64,000 bases of DNA, from the NCBI GenBank assembly GCA_965153355.1, contig OZ231127.1, forward strand, positions 89,528,001 to 89,592,000. The letters are read 5' to 3'. Every line of letters starts with the position of its first letter. The first letter of the stretch is position 1. The position numbers were made by a program, and so were the translations under genes. Positions 63,567 through 64,000 of this stretch are shown piece by piece. Origin of the DNA: Flaccisagitta enflata. Its lineage: Eukaryota; Chaetognatha; Sagittoidea; Aphragmophora. The notes beneath the pieces were generated by a model. That model did not search any database. It worked only from the letters and a program-made list of their open reading frames with translations, and was not told the origin of the DNA.

Positions 63567-64000
63567 AAGAATGCTGTTAGACTTACTTTTTGCTTGAACA
63601 TTTGACTATTTTTCATCACATTTGTTATGTAGATACGGATGATAAAATTTAGTCCTAATATTTCCTGCATACACATGAAATGATATGATGACTATCAAGA
63701 CCAGTAGAAGCAAGTTCCAGCGGCTGTGATTGAATCCTTACTTCCTTTTGTCTTCCAACTTCACTTCAATAGCCATTACTTTATCATTTTCACCCATTTT
63801 CCTTGGAATAATTTCTCCATGCAAAAATGATGACTTTCATCAACTCTACAAAAGGAAAATATGGGCGGTTGGGCTTCCATCCTTGACAGCTTTTTACCAT
63901 CTTTTACTGACTCCTCTTCCATCTTCATTTCTTGATTTTCACCAGATTCTTTTATTTTTATTGAATTTAAATAGTGAATAACAAAATTGGATTAATTTTG

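Overview
This window is a 64 kb piece of an invertebrate-style metazoan genome. It has spliced genes with GT-AG introns and codon phases that agree across every junction. It has no operons or prokaryotic signals, and most of the DNA is microsatellite, foldback element and short interspersed repeat. The species cannot be named from the sequence. The dominant interspersed family, which has a terminal hairpin and a tetranucleotide GTCC/GTCG core, resembles the Helentron-derived elements known from molluscs and insects.

Three protein-coding genes can be assembled by hand. (A) On the + strand, 136-35460, nine exons give a 553-residue calcium/calmodulin-type cyclic nucleotide phosphodiesterase (PDE1), complete through its stop codon; only the 5' end is uncertain. 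(B) On the - strand, 44700-38111, five exons give a 240-residue protein with a signal peptide and an EATEAPV-type repeat; I do not recognise its family. (C) On the - strand, 56023-46995, seven exons give a 399-residue membrane protein with one MgtE/SLC41-type divalent-cation transporter domain, a Ser/Cys-rich N-terminal tail and a Thr-rich C-terminal tail. A and B converge (2.65 kb apart); C lies upstream of B on the same strand. A 3.3 kb MULE-type DNA transposon (51427-54734), with perfect 28-base terminal inverted repeats and a FLYWCH-like plus transposase-like ORF, sits in the second gene-C intron region (between exons 2 and 3), transcribed opposite to the gene.

The most unusual property is in gene A. 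At seven of its nine exons, a piece of the exon edge together with its splice site has been copied into the neighbouring intron, often as an array. Examples are nine extra copies of the exon 8 donor end, eight of the exon 3 donor end and eight of the exon 7 acceptor end at an exact 77-base period. Microsatellites start within a few bases of many 5' splice sites in all three genes. This looks like a genome-specific way of making spare splice sites or a footprint of slippage/repair at exon borders, and I know of no named system that matches it.

The remaining sequence holds about 38 copies or fragments of the hairpin-ended family, six minisatellite elements bounded by a GGGCAGCGGCC motif, a giant inverted repeat (14.0-18.9 kb), several foldback or MITE-like elements, a nested 5.1 kb element with long inverted ends, and very long simple repeats. 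From 56.1 to 64 kb I see repeats but no gene.
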